Assembly (NCBI RefSeq): GCF_002002885.1
Contig: NZ_CP019510.1
Location: 3,658,001-3,722,000 of the forward strand
Reading direction: 5' to 3'
Origin: Janthinobacterium sp. LM6
GTDB lineage: Bacteria > Pseudomonadota > Gammaproteobacteria > Burkholderiales > Burkholderiaceae_D
DNA: 64,000 nt
The notes below the pieces were generated by a model. It did no database searches, was not told the origin of the DNA, and saw only the letters and a program-made list of their open reading frames with translations. Shown here piece after piece: positions 61,557 through 64,000 of this stretch (positions are counted from its first letter, which is position 1; each line of letters starts with the position of its first letter). The position numbers and the translations under genes are program-made.

Positions 61557-62459
61557 TTACCCCGCCATGCGCGAAGCGTGGCGGCACAGTTCCAGGAAAC
61601 CCGTCAAACGGGGCGAAAGGATCTTTTTGGATTGGCGGATCAGGTAAAAGTTGCGCCCCAGGGGCGGCAGCATGGTGTCCAGTTCCACCAGTTGCCCGCT
61701 GGCCAGCAGATCGGCCACCACCACCCGCGACAGGCAGGCGATGCCGAGGCCGGCTGCCGCGCCATACTTGATCGCTTCCGAGTTGCTGAACTCGCCCGCG
61801 GCGCGCAGATAGTGCAGATACGGCACCAAGGCTTGCTCCACGGCTTCACGCGTGCCCGAGCCCGCTTCGCGCAGCAGCCAGCCCGCCTGGTTCAGCTCCG
61901 TAAAACTGAGCAGATGGCGCAGCTGCGCCAGCGGGTGCGTGGGCGCGGCCACGATCAGCATCTGGTCCGTCAGCCACGGCTCCACCAGCAAGCCCGGCTC
62001 GTGGCACGGCCCTTCGATCAGGCCGATATCGACACGGAATTCCGCCACGGCGGCCGCGATGTCGGCCGTGTTGGCAATCGTCACTTGCGGGATGCTGCGG
62101 CCGTACTGCTGCGCCGCCTGCGCCAGGATCTGCGGCAGCAGATAAATGCCGATGGTCGTGCTGGCGCCGATCTGCAGGCTGACGGGCACGGACGGGTCGG
62201 CGCCCGCGAACTGGCGCTCGATGCTGGCGGCCCCGTCGCGCATCTGCCGCGCCTGCGGCAACAGCAAGCGGCCATTGTCGTTGAGCAGCAAACGCTTGCC
62301 CACCCGGTCGAACAGTTGCGCGCCCAGCAAGGTTTCCAGTTCATTCAGGGCCGCACTGGTGGCCGATTGCGACAGCGCAATGTGTTCGGCCGCCGCGCTG
62401 GTGCTGCCCGTGTCCGCCACGGCCAGGAAAATCTGTAACTGCCGCAAGGTCAATGCCAT
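61557..62459 (-). CDS. LysR-family regulator, YeiE-like
   Basis: The 300-residue protein has a LysR helix-turn-helix (QLQIFLAVADTGSTSAAAEHIALSQSATSAALNELE) and an effector domain with GASTTIGIYLLP and REAGSGTREAVE, which is the wording of the CysB/CbbR/YeiE branch. It is divergent from a YeiH-type transporter, the same arrangement as yeiE-yeiH in E. coli, and so probably activates it. E. coli YeiE responds to sulfite; that ligand is only a possibility here. Confidence 0.87.
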   Translation of the reverse strand: MALTLRQLQIFLAVADTGSTSAAAEHIALSQSATSAALNELETLLGAQLFDRVGKRLLLNDNGRLLLPQARQMRDGAASIERQFAGADPSVPVSLQIGASTTIGIYLLPQILAQAAQQYGRSIPQVTIANTADIAAAVAEFRVDIGLIEGPCHEPGLLVEPWLTDQMLIVAAPTHPLAQLRHLLSFTELNQAGWLLREAGSGTREAVEQALVPYLHYLRAAGEFSNSEAIKYGAAAGLGIACLSRVVVADLLASGQLVELDTMLPPLGRNFYLIRQSKKILSPRLTGFLELCRHASRMAG

Positions 62460-62564
62460 CTAATTTACCTATTTTATCGGTTAAACATACAAAAACAATC
62501 CGTTTTACCATTTAATCGACGAACTGTACAGTCATGCCATACGCATAAAAACATGGAGTACGGC

Positions 62565-63647
62565 ATGTCTTCCCTCTCAAGCACCAATACAACAAGTTTC
62601 AGCGACCGCTACGGCCGCCTGCTGCCCGGCCTGCTGCTCAGCGGCGTAATCGCCTGGGGCGCCATTGCGCTGGGCAAGCTGGAATGGATGCAAAGCCACG
62701 GCATGAGCGCGCTCACCCTGGCCATCATGCTCGGCATCGTGCTGGGTAACAGCGTGTATGGCCGCCTGGCGCCCACCTGCGGTGCGGGCGTGGCCTTTTC
62801 CAAACAGACATTATTGCGACTCGGCATCATCCTCTACGGCTTCCGTTTGACCTTTCAGGATATCGGCCAGGTCGGCCTGGCCGGCATCGCCATCGACGCG
62901 CTGGTGCTGGCGTCCACGTTTGGCCTGGCCATGTTCCTCGGCACCAGGGTATTCAAACTGGAACGCAACAGCGCCATTTTGATCGGCGCGGGCAGCTCCA
63001 TCTGCGGCGCGGCGGCCGTGATGGCGACCGAGCCCGTCGTCAAGGGGCGCAGCGAGGATGTCACCGTAGCCGTCTCCACCGTCGTTGTGTTCGGCACCAT
63101 CGCCATCTTCCTGTATCCCTTGCTGTACCGGTGGAACCTGGGCTGGCATGTGCTGGGCGCCACGCCCACCGCGTTCGGCGTGTACATCGGTTCTACCGTG
63201 CATGAGGTGGCGCAAGTGGTGGCGGCCGGCAAGTCGATCGGGCAAGAGGCGGCGAATGCGGCCGTGATCGCCAAGATGGTGCGCGTGATGATGCTGGCGC
63301 CGTTTCTCGTCATCCTGTCGGCGGTCTTGGCGCGCAGCAAGGCCCGGAGTGGCAACGGCGGCCACGACAAGGCGGCCAAGCTGGCCATCCCCTGGTTCGC
63401 CTTCATCTTCATCGGCGTGGTCGCCTTCAATTCGCTGGGCCTGCTGCCGGCAAGCATGGTGGCCACCATCACCGAGTTCGATACGGCCTTGCTGGCCATG
63501 GCCATGGCGGCCCTGGGCTTGACGACGCACATGTCGGCCATCCGCCGCGCCGGCATCAAGCCCCTGCTGCTGGCCGGCCTGCTGTTCTGCTGGCTGATCG
63601 CCGGCGGCGCCGCCATCAACCATGTGGTCGCCAGCCTGTTTGCATAA
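62565..63647 (+). CDS. yeiH: YeiH-family putative sulfate/sulfonate exporter
   Basis: The 360-residue membrane protein has about ten segments and the family signatures TLAIMLGIVLGN, LLRLGIILYGFRLTFQDI and GAGSSICGAAAVMATEPVV, as in the PSE (putative sulfate exporter) family. A late GLTTHMSAIRRAGIKPLLLAG also matches. The cargo is unproven. The ATG at 62565 has GGAGTACGGC before it. It lies divergent to the YeiE-like regulator across a 105-base promoter region. Confidence 0.88.
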   Translation: MSSLSSTNTTSFSDRYGRLLPGLLLSGVIAWGAIALGKLEWMQSHGMSALTLAIMLGIVLGNSVYGRLAPTCGAGVAFSKQTLLRLGIILYGFRLTFQDIGQVGLAGIAIDALVLASTFGLAMFLGTRVFKLERNSAILIGAGSSICGAAAVMATEPVVKGRSEDVTVAVSTVVVFGTIAIFLYPLLYRWNLGWHVLGATPTAFGVYIGSTVHEVAQVVAAGKSIGQEAANAAVIAKMVRVMMLAPFLVILSAVLARSKARSGNGGHDKAAKLAIPWFAFIFIGVVAFNSLGLLPASMVATITEFDTALLAMAMAALGLTTHMSAIRRAGIKPLLLAGLLFCWLIAGGAAINHVVASLFA

Positions 63648-63653
63648 CACTCG

Positions 63654-63683
63654 CCCGTGTCGGGCCGGGGTAGCCGACACGGG
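63654..63683. terminator. Hairpin after yeiH
   Basis: A perfect 10-bp stem (CCCGTGTCGG and its complement) with a 10-base loop lies 7 bases after the yeiH stop. No T-tract follows, so termination is only possible, not certain. Confidence 0.5.
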
Positions 63684-63752
63684 AGTCGAAAACTTCGTAC
63701 AATAAGCGTGTTTTGACTCTCAATCCGGCTCCGGCCCCACCCAGGAACACCC

Positions 63753-64000
63753 ATGCATCTCTCGAACTGGCTGCTTTTCTGCAGCGTCGCCCTGCTCGTC
63801 ACGTTTTCTCCCGGCCCGGCCGTCCTGCTGGCCATCTCGAACGCCATCGCCGTCGGCCCGCGCCGCGCCATGATCAGCAGCATGGGCAATGGTTTCGGCT
63901 TGTTCATCATTTCCGGCGTGGCCATGGCCGGCATGGGCGTCGTGCTGGCCACCTCGGCCACGGCCTTCATGCTGCTGAAACTGGCTGGTGCCCTGTACCT
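63753..64000 (+). CDS. LysE/RhtB-family exporter, 5' part
   Basis: The frame starts at an ATG with AGGA upstream and is still open at the window end; 82 codons are visible. LLFCSVALLVTFSPGPAVLLAISNAIAVGPRRAM matches the first segment of LysE/RhtB exporters, and LLKLAGALY begins the next conserved block. It is the third probable amino-acid exporter in the window. Its 3' end lies outside, so full length cannot be checked. Confidence 0.85.
   Translation, partial: MHLSNWLLFCSVALLVTFSPGPAVLLAISNAIAVGPRRAMISSMGNGFGLFIISGVAMAGMGVVLATSATAFMLLKLAGALY

Overview
The window is a high-GC chromosomal segment from a betaproteobacterium. Oxalobacteraceae, close to Janthinobacterium or Massilia/Duganella, is the best guess. 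This rests on the codon and GC style, a Ralstonia-type phcBSRQ cluster, and the mix of TonB receptors, secreted hydrolases and many small exported proteins of unknown function. No rRNA, tRNA, CRISPR array or intact insertion sequence was seen. The genome identity is an inference from protein resemblance, not from a search.

Layout. 1-12.6 kb: the 3' end of a parvulin isomerase; an AlkD-like DNA glycosylase; a TetR regulator divergent from a DAPG-hydrolase (PhlG) family enzyme with a palindromic operator between them; a SnoaL-GNAT fusion; a YpfJ metallopeptidase; a TIGR03118 lipoprotein; the coupled nadA-nadC-solute-binding-protein operon; the ABC-F ATPase YbiT; then exported unknowns and a GNAT. 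12.6-23 kb: a DUF3334 protein with a CheX-like motif, a 556-residue soluble unknown, several secreted unknowns, an esterase, LysR/RhtB, UppP, MntP and small orphan genes. 23-32.4 kb: a SRAP (YedK) protein; an alpha/beta hydrolase-LdcA-DUF418 operon; a Fur-controlled haem-uptake pair (TonB receptor plus a HemS-like protein that carries a signal peptide); and queE-queD-tadA, which joins two anticodon wobble-base modification pathways.

32.6-42.7 kb: an orphan NarL-type sensor kinase, a PAS-GGDEF diguanylate cyclase, a Phd/ParE-type toxin-antitoxin pair, a fused M16 protease, an M28 peptidase, an exported DNA/RNA endonuclease and an SRPBCC protein. 42.7-47.6 kb: phcB-phcS-phcR-phcQ, a complete 3-hydroxy fatty acid methyl ester quorum-sensing operon with overlapping or adjacent genes and its own terminator. 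47.8-54.5 kb: an AraC regulator coupled to a membrane GGDEF protein with a broken active site but an intact inhibitory site, then a TonB receptor coupled to a two-domain beta-propeller phytase. 54.5-56.5 kb: an AT-richer islet with two orphan genes, one resembling TRADD-N-associated membrane proteins and flanked by a 14-base direct repeat. 56.5-64 kb: an EamA exporter, cytochrome c, stress-type small proteins, a chemoreceptor with a very short sensor domain, XRE-cupin plus GNAT, the YeiE/YeiH pair, and the start of a LysE exporter.

The most unusual non-coding signal is a 116-130 base structured repeat present three times (411-540, 8811-8926, 21783-21902). Each copy begins 1-3 bases after a stop codon, in the same orientation as the upstream gene, and has arms that differ in sequence between copies but stay self-complementary.
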